Below are positions 26,101-38,053 of a stretch of 64,000 nt of DNA, in pieces; position 1 is the stretch's first letter, and every line of letters begins with the position of its first letter. The DNA comes from Anoplopoma fimbria. Lineage: Eukaryota; Chordata; Actinopteri; Perciformes; Anoplopomatidae. The DNA is taken from contig NC_072450.1 in assembly GCF_027596085.1 (NCBI RefSeq), positions 5,045,236-5,109,235 on the forward strand. The letters are read 5' to 3'. The notes below the pieces were generated by a model. That model ran no database searches. It was not told where the DNA came from and worked only from the letters and a program-made list of their open reading frames with translations. The position numbers and the translations under genes are program-made.

Positions 26101-28072
26101 CATCGAAGGGGGGTTTATCCTCTAAAGCAGGGTCTCTGATATCGACTGCCTCCCCAACCCAACACCCCTCCTCCCATCCGATGTTGTTATAATATAGACA
26201 TTTTTTTAGTCCATCAATCTGTCAGAAATAACAAGAAAATGCATTGATTTCCTTCACATAAGGTGACGCAGACTAATTGCCATTACTGTACGCCCATCGG
26301 TCACGCTGACTGTCAAGCATCGCCCCCCCACCAGGCCCTTACTGAGCCAGGAAAAACCCTGCAGAGAGACATTATGGTAAAAATCTTTGCTGTGTTTGTC
26401 AGATCACTGCTGGTTATTTAGAATTTCCTGAGGATAATCAAACTTCTGTAACATCTTTTTGTTTTTTTTCAAAGTGAACGCACACCACTCTAGCACTACC
26501 ATTGTAGCACATTTGTGAAGCTGTAAGTGGATGCTAACAAGCTGCTGATTATTCATTTTAACCAACGTGTGACGATATGTCAACCTGAAAGTGAAGGGAC
26601 ATTTCGACAATTGTTTCAGTTGGAATATACAGATCCGCCAGTTGACCTTTTCACCAGCATAGAGCGCCCTACATTCGCTAAAACCTGAAACATCCAAACA
26701 TGGGTTGTGATTAGGTCACTCTCCAACCACAATTACTGCACTACTTGCTCGAGGTATCGCTCCATCTGCTCTAACTGTTGGCCCACCGGAGGGCTGTGAC
26801 TGGAATGCCAAATATGTATCTCTGCAGCAAGAAACCCCAGTTAGGATTCTGCAGTGCAAACAAAACGTACCTTTACCTGTCAAATATCAGTTTCTCGCCC
26901 CGCTGTCCCAAACACATTGCCTTTGACAGCCGGGTGAGCTCATACTCATTAACTAATACAGAGGATCTGATGTAACTATCATGTGGGACTATGAAACCCG
27001 GGGTTAAAGGCAACGCAATGTGATATGTGGCTTGCGTACTGGAGGGGAAAAAAAGGATGGAGGGAGACAGTAGTCTGGGTAGTTATAAAAGTGGTCGAAC
27101 TCTATCAGAGGTTTGGTTAAATTAGCCCCATGATACCTCCAGAAGCCTCTCCAGTGATTTACAACATGTCAGAATAATCTATATCCATATCTATATGCAC
27201 ATGAATCACACGTATCACGTCTCTATTGGCCCCCGAACCTGTGGTGTAGACATGTAAGTAGCGTGTAAGTGTAGGCCATAAGCATGTAACTACTGTGAAT
27301 TCTTCATGCTTCATCTGCTTATGATGAGATCAAAATCTATGGTTCGGTCACAGGATTTCTTTTTCTTGTAAGTCCAATTAACTGGTTCCACTTTTTGGCT
27401 TCTTGGGAATCCGGCTTGTCAAAAGCCCTAAAGGGGAAATCTTCCTGAACTATAGCTGCCCTATTCCGAGCACTACTGTGTTTATTACTACTGGAGGCAC
27501 CGTTGCAGAGAGTTGAAACCAAGCTCCTTTTTAAACACATAATCAGTGCGGAGGATCTTTCCGCTGCCTCAGTGGCAATCCTGATGGCTTTTGTTTTCGC
27601 ATTCCCTGTCGTTCCTCGGAGACTGAGCTCTTTTCTGAGGGACCTGCCTGCAAATCCACTACATTACATCCCACTTTCAACTGGATAGCACTGGGTATTC
27701 CACCCTTAAAGCGACTCCCACCAGGTCTTTATACTTGGCCCTATTCCTCTCATTGGCCTCCTCTACCCACAACCACCTTTGACTCTGACCACATAACCCC
27801 CAAAAACCTTTCTGCTGAAGTATCAACTTCAGGATTCTCCCTTCAAATCAAAAAGTTGTTTTTTTTGACATGAGGTTTTGGGTCACGCAGAAAGAGTTAG
27901 TTAGTTAGGACTGTACCAGAATAAGGATTTTTTTATTGATTTGGCTGTTCAATGTCGAAGAATTGACTATTCGTTTCTCTTTTCGTTTCTTTTTATATCT
28001 GGCAATCCATTGGCACGAGTTTAAGTGATTATTTTGGCCGTATTAACATAATCAAAGCCAGAAATATTGGTT
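20179..28072. other. Long unique-looking non-coding stretch
   Basis: Nearly 8 kb with few recognisable repeats. Open frames up to 109 codons (20552-20881 minus, 22582-22902 plus, 23327-23644 plus) have no recognisable domain, signal peptide or splice context. Low repeat content would fit a region with conserved regulatory elements, but conservation cannot be judged from one sequence. Confidence 0.45.
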
Positions 28073-28402
28073 GTCTGTCCAGGGGGATTTAACTCGGTTG
28101 GCCAGGGACGCCGAGCGCATTTCCTCCTAGCCGTGCACCGCGTCCGGCTTTAGTTCGGCTAAGGAAGGCCCGGGGTGAAGGTGGCTAGTGTCTTCAGGTG
28201 TGAGATTGTGTTACCCCCTTGCCCGGACCTCACCGCTTCCCGGGGACGGACACTAAGTGCTCCCGGTGCCCTCGTTACCGGCGAGGAGGAACGGGGCCCC
28301 CTGCTACCGGCACTAATGTCGACCAGGGCGGACTGTCCTCAGTTAAGGTCCACGGGGATGATGGCAACCAACCCAACACGTCTTGAAACGCGGACCCCGT
28401 CT
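28073..28402 (+). pseudogene. 28S ribosomal RNA fragment, D2 expansion region, decayed
   Basis: Words of the vertebrate large-subunit rRNA appear in order on the plus strand: 'ggggatttaactcggttgg', 'gagcgcatttcctcc', 'ctaaggaaggcccggggtga', 'aaggtggct', 'cgcttcccgggg', 'acggggccccctgctaccgg', 'gggcggactgtcctcagt', 'gtcttgaaacgcggacc'. These come from the D2 expansion segment and its 3' flank. Against the functional gene several G+C-rich loops are shortened and many C-to-T and G-to-A changes are present, so this is an inserted, non-functional piece and not part of an rDNA array. Similarity stops abruptly at about 28402. A reading frame over it (28175-28555) is an artefact. Confidence 0.85.
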
Positions 28403-29724
28403 CGTTCATCATGCCTTGTGGGTGACATTTCTAGCCTTTTCATCACCATTCACATCTGTAAAAACCAATGTGCTTATGATTCATTTATTCTCAAGTCGAC
28501 TGAGGGGGTCACCGGTAGGATAACTGACTCAATAACTTTCAGGGGGCAGCATTAAGTCGATGTAAACCAGAATCCTGTGTACAGAGTGCGTCATTGTTCA
28601 GACCTGACTGCTGATTCAGAGCGTCCTGCCCTTTTCATTCATCTGCATTTTCTTTGGCATGTGAAGTCTACAAACTGCTTGTATTTCCCTATGCTTAGAA
28701 TTCCCTCGCCGACCTAACCTGCATGTACTTGGCGTTAATTCAGCTCTATACGGTGAGGTGCAGCAGGACGCACATAAACAGACTATTTAAAGAGCCCTGC
28801 CCCCCCCCAGCGTACATTTATCATCCCTCCTCCCATCCGTGAACACAAAGCAGCAGAAGTGAAATGAACTTGCTTAAAAGCTTTTGTATATAAAAGAGGT
28901 GTTCGTATGGAAAAAGGCAGCTCAAAATCCCAAGAGCACAAGATCATTGTTAATCCGGTTAGGTCGGAAGTAATATTTTATTATTAGTCCTATCCATTTA
29001 AGTAATGGGATTCTGCTCGCTAGGCAGCCAAGCACTTCATTCAGAGGAACCTGTTGTGAGACTCAGGTTGGGAGGTGTTGGATTAATGTAAATTGTATAA
29101 GATATAACACAAGCTTTGAGAGACTCACGGGATGAGCAGTCAGAGATATGGGACACCAATATGTTGCAGAGACTCTGCTAAGTACTCTCGGTTGAGAGAG
29201 AAACTACGGTGTTTTTAATGCCAGTGGACTCTGGGGAATACACACTTTTAGTATTGTTTCGTTTCTCTAAGTTAAAACTGAAAATGTTCAAATGGATTCT
29301 TTTAAAGCTTCTGTGAAAAAAAATGGGTTTACAGATGCGTTCGGTATATTTTTAATCTGTGGGCAGCTACTCTTCTATCTATGAACTACATCTGAATGCA
29401 GTGCAGGGATTTGAAGGACTGGCTCTTTTCAACATCTTCTCAAACTCAAGGAGAGACGGGCGTCGGGAGAGTTTCTCCTGCTGAGATGCAGTTGATGCCT
29501 GCAGCAGGTGACACCGCGCACCCTTTGTCTGGATTGAGGCTGATAAGGAGGAGACTGACAAGGTCGTGTCCAGCAGGGAACACTTTGTTACTCCCACAGG
29601 TGACCATTGTTCATGTCTTTTTTTTCCACCTCGACACCATTGTTTGACATCTTATGTGTCGGATCTCATGTGGAGCTTTTGTTTCTCTATAATTTCAAAT
29701 GTAACTTTATTATTATTTTCAATC
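28403..29724. other. Non-coding, no recognised feature
   Basis: A C run at 28800-28809. No gene or repeat recognised; the frame 29379-29597 has no known content. Confidence 0.5.
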
Positions 29725-30062
29725 TTGACAAAGGGAGCTCATACCAGACCCCATTATGTTCTTACCTTTCACAATAAAAGCCCGCGAGACATTTACTGCA
29801 ACTGTTTACCAGAGGGAACAACAATTCCCTCAGAGCAATTTGCGAAAAAGGAACTCAGTGAAATGGCAACAATTGACCTCAGACAGACCGCCAGTCGCTC
29901 TGGATCAATAGGATCCCTATAGTTGGTCCTCTGGATGTGTGAGTCTTTTCAAACCTTGTATTGAAAGAGTGTAAAAATCGTAACGTTGACGGTATGAATA
30001 GTTTTGAGTATTTTGCAATTTTTTGTCATTTTCGTCACGCCTCCGGTGTGTAAAAGGCCTTA
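29725..30062 (+). repeat. Unclassified dispersed repeat, copy 1
   Basis: Shares ordered blocks with 58590-58905: 'cttacctttcacaataaaag' versus 'cttatctttcacaataaaag', then 'agacagaccgccag' versus 'agacagactgtcag', 'ctctggatcaataggatcc' in both, and 'gtgtaaaaggcctt' versus 'gtgaaggcctt'. The AATAAA in the shared block could be a polyadenylation signal of a retroelement. No protein similarity is visible. Confidence 0.7.
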
Positions 30063-30069
30063 AGAAAAC

Positions 30070-30134
30070 CCCATTATTATTATTATGATGATTATTATTA
30101 TTATTATTATTATTATTATGATGATTATTATTTT
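30070..30134. repeat. (ATT)n tract with ATG interruptions
   Basis: About 65 bp of ATT/ATG triplets, read as 'attattattattatgatgat'. Confidence 0.9.
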
Positions 30135-30431
30135 TGAGATAGATGCTTCACAAGATATCTGAATGATTTTTGTTCATTCAAAAGTAAGTTGTGCAGAACA
30201 ACACCAACCTGTTTCTACAATTTGGAATTCTCAAAACAAGCATGCATAATTCACGCGCCAGAATGAAGACTTTAAACTGCTTCTAGCAACAGAGCAAATT
30301 ATTCATAATGCCTGCAGGTGGGCAGACACAATGCGCTTTGTAGTGCAGATTCGCACTAACTACAGGTTGTGGTGTCCAAACCCACGTGTCTTTGCGATGA
30401 GTTGGATTAGGGTAACTTGCTGAACGACTGT
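30135..30431. other. Non-coding, no recognised feature
   Basis: Nothing recognised before the SINE starts. Confidence 0.5.
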
Positions 30432-30726
30432 ACATTACATTACAGTCATTTAGCAGACGCTTTTATCCAAAGCGACTTACAGTCAGTAGTATATTACATA
30501 TCATTCACCCATTCACACACTGATGACAGGCTACCATGCAAGGTGCCACCATCAGACTCTAACTAACATTCATGCAACATCCAGTCCACACCGATGGCAA
30601 GCCTTCAGGAGCAACTTGGGGTTAAGTGTCTTGCCCAAGGACACATCGACTGCCGAAGCCGGGTATCGAACCACCGACCCTCTGATTGGAGAACTACCTT
30701 GCTCTCCACTACGCCACAGCCGCCCC
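30432..30726 (-). mobile_element. tRNA-headed SINE, copy 1 (minus)
   Basis: On the minus strand it starts 'ggggcggctgtggcgtagtg', with A-box-like TGGCGTAGTGG and B-box-like GGTTCGATACC. Next is a body with 'tccttgggcaagacacttaa' and 'gccatcggtgtgg', and then the tail 'gtaagtcgctttggataaaa' and 'gcgtctgctaaatgactgta' followed by (ATGTA)n. The layout resembles the AFC/V-SINE type of percomorph fish, which is recognition and not a search result. It is nearly identical to the copies at 57429 and 62252. Target duplications could not be delimited. Confidence 0.92.
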
Positions 30727-33145
30727 AACTTACATTGTTTGTTGAAGCATATTTCAGGTTGCCACTCTGCAGGCGAGGAGAGTCCGTATTCTCATCACAT
30801 GCTGTGCGTCAAAGGAACAAGGACTCAGAATGCATATCCATCGCTTTAAGGTTTTGGTTTATCTAGAGCCTTCTTGTGATCAAATATTTTTAAGTTTTGC
30901 CAATTTGTGAATGGAAAAACACCAATGTCCTTGAAGATTTTAAAGGTTAAAGGTTAGATGTGCAAATCTAAATGTGTCATTGTTTGGATGTGGCTATGTG
31001 ATGACTTGTGGTCACATACAGTGCATCTTTGATAATCATATCTACTTGTATTTAAACCGAAATAAGTAATGTTGACTGTAGGAAGCTGCGGTGTGACAAC
31101 ACAGCTTTGATAGAAGAAGAGAAACTCATTTTTGAGCCTGATCTCACAGGAAATGTATTATTTATACAAATGAATGTGTCTTTTCATACATACACAAAAT
31201 ATTGTCCACTCGGGGATCACAAAAGACTATAATTTGAAGTTACAAAAACAATAGAGTCTTTAATATTTGAGCTATATTTTGATAGTGTTGTACTAACTCG
31301 GGATAACAACCTTTGTATTATTATTAGCATTATTTCTTAGAGGAAACGTTGACTGGCTAGAGCTGCAAAAATGCCTCCTGAAATAGTCAATATCAGTGTA
31401 CTTTATATTTAGCATATTTTCATCACTTTACCATGCAGTCAGACATTATTTTCTGACGGGGGAACTGAGGCCTTTATGTCCATCTATGCACGTTCAAAAG
31501 CCAGGAGACTCCAATCACAAAAAACTGTCATTTTGACTTGATTTGTTAGTTTGTTGGTGTTGTTACTATTGCTAGTATTTCTTTTGTGTTTTTAAGGATT
31601 AATTACATTACACCGAAGTCACACAATATTACAAACAAAGTAACTGATTGGGGGAGCAGTAGCGCAGCACACATTCTTGTTCCGCAAGGGTGAAATTTGT
31701 GTTTTTGTCAATGGAGTCTGGTGGCTTCGGAGAAAGCATAGCTGGAAATAAAGGTTTCAGTTCCCCGACAGAAAGGGCTGTCTGACGGGGAGATAAAGTG
31801 AAAATATTCCAAATATGGTTCACTTAAACTGGCATAGATTGTTCTAGTAAGGCTTTTATTTTAGGTAGCTATACTGTGTTTTGCTGCTGCCCCCGTACAC
31901 ATCAGTTAAATGTCTTCGGTCTTGTGGCGATATTTTTGTCTGCAAACTGTTGCCGTGCCGACCATTATCTACTGTAGTTAATACACTGACGTTGAATAAG
32001 TACCTCATACGACCCCATTTCAATCAATCAAAACTGTCCCTTTTGTGTATTATTATGATTAATTATAATTATTATTATTATTAATATGAATTAAGAGGCT
32101 CGAATCATCTTCTTCCAAAACGCTCAGAACATTTTAGCTACCTTGGAGACTGTTGCCTTGTAAACAATCCTGGGTATGTTTTTCCCTTCAAGCTTACCAT
32201 CATAACAAATATTAAAAGAAAGAAAGAATTGAATACTGTTTATTAGGTTCACATCTCGATAATAAGGGCATATGTTCCAAATGCACACAAAGTGCTACTG
32301 TGATGTTGTTTAGTAATGCTGTTGTGCAGATGAGGACAAGGAAACAATTCAATGGATTTTGGAGCGCGGACTTTCCGTTGGCCTATCTTTAACAGTATCC
32401 TGTAAATATAATCCCAAAACCACGCATTCATCCTCCGGGGACTTTGGTAAAGCTCATTAAATCAGTGTTAATCCAAACACCTGTCATCAAATGCTAATTT
32501 TTCTAAACACGCCAGGGAGGTTGTTTCGGTATAACTTATTTAACATCTGAGGTGAGTTTTGTGAACGCAACTCCAGAGGCATAATACAGTTACGAACAGG
32601 AAACGCTGTGAATTCTGCTGTCATTCTTATAGACGGAACAATATTCAGATCCAAATGTCCCCAATAACCTCCGCAGCCCCCCCATACTTGATCTGTGTTT
32701 ATGCAGTATATCAAAGGGCTGCAGTGTAACTGTGCCCCTATTAGACAGATTATAAGATTAGAGACACATTAGAATGCGTCTCTAATCCCACCAGTCAAGT
32801 CAGGACAGTAAGCAAGCCGAGGGAAAGCTCTGAGAACACAGGATCTGTGTGAACCGACGACGCTGATCTGCGCTTAGACACTCACCACCACCACCTTGTC
32901 ATAGTGATAAAACGTCAAGGAGCATTTTAATCATATTTTTTTCTTTATTCCCCCCCCCCCCCCTACGTGCCAGCTAATTGCAGCTGCTGGGATGTAATTT
33001 CACCCACAGTGCATGCACATTATGCTTGTATAAGAGGACTGTGATGTGTATGTTTTAACGCACGCATGAAGCGCTATGTGTTTTATGTAAATAGGCAAAT
33101 CATTCCTTTAATATAAACTACGGCTCTCTCTCCTCTACGGTTTTG

Positions 33146-33147
33146 AT

Positions 33148-33178
<31 letters not shown>

Positions 33179-33251
33179 CTTCAGTACGACCAGGGAAAAC
33201 GGTGCTTTGCAGAGAAATTGATATTCGCTGGAGTGTGCGCCCCCCCCCCCC
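33146..33251. repeat. (GT)n, G17 run and C12 run
   Basis: A short GT tract (33146-33161) runs straight into 17 Gs (33162-33178). About 60 bases later there are 12 Cs (33240-33251), complementary to the G run. Confidence 0.95.
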
Positions 33252-34098
33252 TCCTGTCATTTTGTCAACACCATCACTGTGTGGAGCTCAGCCAAGCGAG
33301 ACATCTGACAGACAGGCAAATGGGGAGTGGTGGACTTCAGCAACATAACACCCTCTCGCTGCCCTCTGCGTGCCCGGCGGTGAGGTTCAATGCACATGCA
33401 CACACACATGAAAGAAAGAAAGAGCGTATTTTAGAACCCGGATGTCCTCTTTATTCTCTGGTAGTTTGCAGTTGTATTATGCAAAAGAACAAAAAAAGAA
33501 AGGAAAATCAGGGACACGGATTGATCAGAGAGATGCAATCAGCAAGAGGGTGAACTGCATGAGTGCACTTCCATTTGTTGCCAAATAGTAAACCTGTCAC
33601 AAAAAATTGATTGGCAAGTGACAATGCCCGTTTTATCCAGGAGCATTGCCCGGAAAGCACTGTTTCAGGTTCAAGAATTATGACTTTGTGTTGCCATTGG
33701 ATGTTTCTTTTTTGTCAATGCCAGGAGAGAGATTTCTTTGGGGAACTGACCAAAGCGTTAAAAAAGGCACATTGCTAATGTAATGCCATCAATGCACAGT
33801 GAAGAAAAAAAAAAGTCCAACAAAGGCAGAAAATATAGTTCTAATTTAAATCTGGCCTTAGTTTCATAGAGGCCACAAATCTGTGCTCTTCACATTTCCT
33901 CAAGACACCATTTTTCCTGTGCAGTGAATAAGCGGGAGTCTCCAAAGTGCCATCAAATGCTGAGGTCTGCAGGCCCTAAAATGCTCAATCAAAACATGAA
34001 ACAAAAGCATTCATGAGATGAACTGCCACCGTGGGCATTACAGCGCCGCTTCTATGTGCTAAACGCCGTGTGTCGCTGCTGAAAATCCTTCCCTCTTT

Positions 34099-34110
34099 AC
34101 ACACACACAC

Positions 34111-34154
<44 letters not shown>
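34099..34154. repeat. (CA)n microsatellite
   Basis: About 28 units with a single G interruption near 34115. Confidence 0.97.
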
Positions 34155-34155
<1 letters not shown>

Positions 34156-36051
34156 GAACAACACAGTTATCAGTCAGGTGTCATGGCGAAACACTGGAAA
34201 AACAGGGGCGATAGGGGACTAGAATGGAACCAGCACTTGTCAGACAGGATGGATCCTGACACCAGAATATGCTCAGGAAATGATTAGATAAACATAACAG
34301 AATCCGCCCGGGCGTCTTTGGAGGAGGTGTGCTGGCGGCTGATAAAGGATTCAGATTTATGTAGCCTTCACCAAAAGAAGGAGATATTATGTTTCTTGAA
34401 AAATGGTACATCGGAGCTTTGGCTGTGATGTACAGTGTAGTCAGCAGAGAGCACTGAACAAACACGGAGGGGTTAATATAAGACAGGAAATGAAAAAACA
34501 ACACCGGTTTGGCAGCTCTGTGTGATATCTTTGGGAATCAATTTCAGCTGTTGAACATTAGTCTGGTTTGTTTGCCCTTGAATATTGACACTACATCGCT
34601 GCGTTTTTGTTTTTTTCCCCGAATTGTGCCATATACCGCGAGCGCCTTTGCGGATGCTTGAGCTGGTTTGTATATTAGAGGAAAGAGCTTAGTAATCAAG
34701 TGGGCAACTCGCATCAAATGTGTTTTGTTGAATTATGCTCAAGACCAGTGACAGCTGCGGAGTAAATTCTGGCAGCTCAGACACTCATCCAACCGGTGCT
34801 CTCAACACTGATCAGACCTCAATTACTCAACGACATGGTACCTACGCAAAAGGCTTACACGTAGTCCGCTGCACAGCACCAAATTAATTTTGGATTTGAT
34901 TGAGTCTCGACTGCAATAACCAACAAGGTCCTAACGTTGCAAAAGGAGCTTGAGATGGACCACAACAGTACAGAAACCAAACTAAAGCAGAAAGAGACTA
35001 ATCTGATGCAGTGCTGCTCGCTGGAAAACAGCGTGTTCTGCAATAATGCCTACAGAGGGATGGGGACATGGATCCCCCCTGAATGCTGCAAGAAAGTGAA
35101 TCCCCGCCCCTCATTGTGCTGTGCTCAGACAACAGCTGTATGCAGCAGGTTTTGGTGCTTGTTCACTTTCCTTAACAAGAGCAGCTCTGTTGGGCGATAT
35201 AACAATGTTAAGAGTTTTAACAAAAGAAATGTGGTCTAAAACTATTTCACACTGTATACCAAGGTGCTGTATCTATTCCTATAGAATCTCTGGTTATTTC
35301 TTAACAACATTTTTGAACTGATTTCCTCATACAGAGACTTTTCAGCCATCAGATTACCTGGATTGGACAACATCTACAACTGGTTGTTTAAAGGTACAAT
35401 ATACAAGATTCAGAACATTTGTATTGCCTGTCAAAGGCTGTCAACATGGTGACGGCTAAGTCGTTGACAAGCAGCTTATGGTGCAAATAGCACTTTAAAT
35501 GCAAACTTAAAATATATATATTTTTTCCAGAGGTAACAGTGTTTACTTGAGGTGGAACTGGAGGGTGGTCGCTACACCCAAGTCAATGGACAGCTACAAA
35601 TATTACCTGAATGAATGAATTGCAATGGATACAATGAATATCAAACTCAGTCATTACAAGATATTACGTCATGAATAAGTTATTGAGCCAAGAAGTCCTG
35701 TGTGCCCAGCAGCCACACGTGAGGTTCAGTCTTTTCAATGAAAAACCCGTAAACATCAGAGGCAAAGAAGCAGAGTAAATATGGGGCCGAGGTTTGGGGG
35801 TCCAGCCCCAAGACATAAAACTATTCAATCGCATCATTTTTGACCAATATCAAAGACAACTTGCTCGAGTAAATAATTTAATTTACACATATCTCAGCCT
35901 TCAATCCAAAGAGTGAATTCTTCTGGCAATGTTCAGCATGTAAAAATCTTATTCTGCAGGTAAAATCAATAGAGCACGTTCAGAGAACTTTCATTATTTA
36001 TATTATATTCTAACATATCGCCTAGAACCTGGATTCCCAACTTCAGATCCT

Positions 36052-36072
36052 CCCACCCCACCCCACCCCCCC
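36052..36072 (-). other. Potential G-quadruplex with one-base loops
   Basis: Minus strand reads G7-T-G4-T-G4-T-G3: four G runs separated by single Ts. This is the arrangement expected to give a very stable parallel quadruplex. Confidence 0.7.
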
Positions 36073-36324
36073 ACCAACACCACCATTTCTCTCTGCAAAA
36101 GCACACCTGAACCAGCTGATGCAACAGTGATGGCTGTTGAGTTGCATCATGTGTGTTCTAAACACAACATTAATAACAAAGTTGTGATAACAGCTTATTT
36201 CTCTGAATTGAACCTCCACCCAAAAAACAAATACAAAAAATAGACAGCAAGTAAAGGGACACAAGGGACGCCTGGAGTTGAGGAATCGTCACAACAATCT
36301 ATAAATAACCACAACCCAAAAGTT

Positions 36325-37990
36325 CTCTTTAGGTTAATTGATCCTGTTATTAGTTTCCTCATTTCTCTTCCTGAACCTGATGTTGGGCTGTCCGAACATT
36401 GTCAAGCTACTTTTGTAAATAAGGTGGAGAATATCAGGTCCTAAATCCAGCCTGAACCTTCCAGTCTTCTCATTCCACATGATAGTTCTGCCTCTTTCAC
36501 CCAGTTTCAACCCATTAAAGTTTCAGTGTTAGAGAGTACCAGCTTCTATATGAACTCCTCCTCCTGCAATGTAGATATAACCCCCACTAAGCTTCTTAAG
36601 GAAGAACTTTCCACTGTTAGCCATGTTACTTAATTGTCTTGGCTCAGGCTTCTTTAACAATGGGTGAACAACAACATGCTTAAACCTGTCTGGAAAAGAA
36701 CCACATTTTGACCCCCTATCCTTAAGTAACTACAGACCAACCTCCAAATAGTCTTTTTTATCTAAGGTTATGGAGAAAGTCATTTAGTCTCAGCTGATTT
36801 ATTTCTATGAATAATAATAGTGTTTTCAAAGGTTTTCCAGTCTGACTTTAGAGCACCTTTTTGTACAGAGACAGCTCTCGTTAAGATTACTAATGACCTA
36901 CTGGTGACTGCAGACAGAGGTGACTGCTCAATTAGAGCTCTTTCAGATTCAAGTGCAGCCTTGAACACAGTTAATTATAGTATCCTCATATTTTGGGAAG
37001 GCTTCAAGGGCTTGGCTCTTGGTTTATTACGCTCATTCCTCTCCAACGTAACTGTTTATGTTGCTCCGGGTAACTCTACTTTCTAGACAACTTATTTCAG
37101 TTGTGGTGTCCCTCAAGGCTCCATTTTTGGTCTCCTTCTATTATATTTCTGTATGCTTCCTCTTGAACAGGTTATTCAAAATCACGATGGGCTTTACATT
37201 TTCAATGACTCTCGGTTTAATGTGCTGTTAAAACTCACAGAACCCAGTTCTCTGAAATTAAGTCTTAGGTGTCCCAAAATTTCCCAAAATTCAATTATGC
37301 GGTCTGAAGCAATTCTATTTGGCCACAACAATTCCATCAGCTCTTTTGGTGCTAATCTTGGCGGTCTGTCAAATAATATTAAGCCGCCTACTAGGAATCT
37401 AGGGTAAATATTTGTTACTAACCTCTGTTCCAATTATCATGTAAAACAAAATGTCAAGTTTCTTTCAGCGGAAGCAAATCTCTAAAATTAAGTAATTCAT
37501 ATCAACTGTTGATTATACATTAAGTTCCTTTATCTATTCCCGGCTTTATTATTGCGGTGCACTATACTCAGGTATCAGACCTCCCTGCTCTTGCTCCCTG
37601 CTAGTACTTAAATTGATTTTAAAATTGTATTGCTCACTCAAGTCCTGAATCGGCCTTGCTCCTCAATACATCTCTCATTTATGGACAAGGTATATGCCCT
37701 CTTGACCATTAAGAACCAAAGATGGAGCCCTGCTGGTAAGTCCCAGGCCACGGTTTGTGTAAAAGGGGGATCGGGCTTTTGCTATTAAAGCCCCCACACT
37801 ATGGAGCTCTCTGCCTACTGAACTCAGACACATTAAGTATTTAACTTCTATTAAATCTCCTCTTAAAACGTTTTCTATTTGTGATAATCTTTGAAATATG
37901 TTTCCATTCATATTATACCATTTTTATTTATTTTAATTGATCCACCATTTGGCCTCCTATTCTTTGTGAAATTGTTCAGAAAGTGCTATG

Positions 37991-38000
<10 letters not shown>
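36325..38000 (+). mobile_element. L2-like LINE remnant (reverse transcriptase part and 3' end)
   Basis: A plus-strand coding remnant. Frame 1 from about 36820 to 37407, with one stop at 37084, shows 'TETALVKITNDLL', 'DCSIRALSDSSAALNTVNYS', 'LLRSFLSNVTVY', 'CGVPQGSIFGLLLLYFCMLP' and 'NNIKPPTRNLG'. These correspond to reverse transcriptase blocks of L2-clade (Maui-type) LINEs. Upstream, 'LSNYRPTSK' lies near 36725. Downstream, broken pieces such as 'KGDRAFAIKAPTLWSSLPTE' (about 37768) match the C-terminal end. The Tyr-Ala-Asp-Asp catalytic box expected just after 37180 is deleted. No endonuclease domain is seen, so it is 5' truncated or eroded. The 3' end 'aaagtgctatgtatata' is L2-like. Inactive. 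Confidence 0.85.
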
Positions 38001-38046
<46 letters not shown>

Positions 38047-38053
38047 TATATAT
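37989..38053. repeat. (TA)n microsatellite at LINE 3' end
   Basis: It continues directly from the LINE tail 'gtgctatgtatatataaata'. It was probably seeded by the short tail repeat of the LINE. Confidence 0.95.

Larger units (their letters stand above)
30727..36051. other. Long non-coding stretch with simple repeats
   Basis: Apart from the simple-sequence features listed separately, nothing is recognised. Frames 33143-33553, 34181-34504 and 34937-35239 have no known content. An (ATT)n tract lies at 32043-32090 and a 14-base C run at 32950-32963. Confidence 0.5.

Noticed and set aside
28175..28555. 126-codon frame in G+C-rich DNA
   Set aside because: It overlays the 28S rRNA fragment, whose base composition keeps frames open.
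30523..30866. Frames of 90-108 codons
   Set aside because: They overlay the minus-strand SINE.
33143..33553. 136-codon frame
   Set aside because: It passes through G17, C12 and CA-like simple sequence; no domain.
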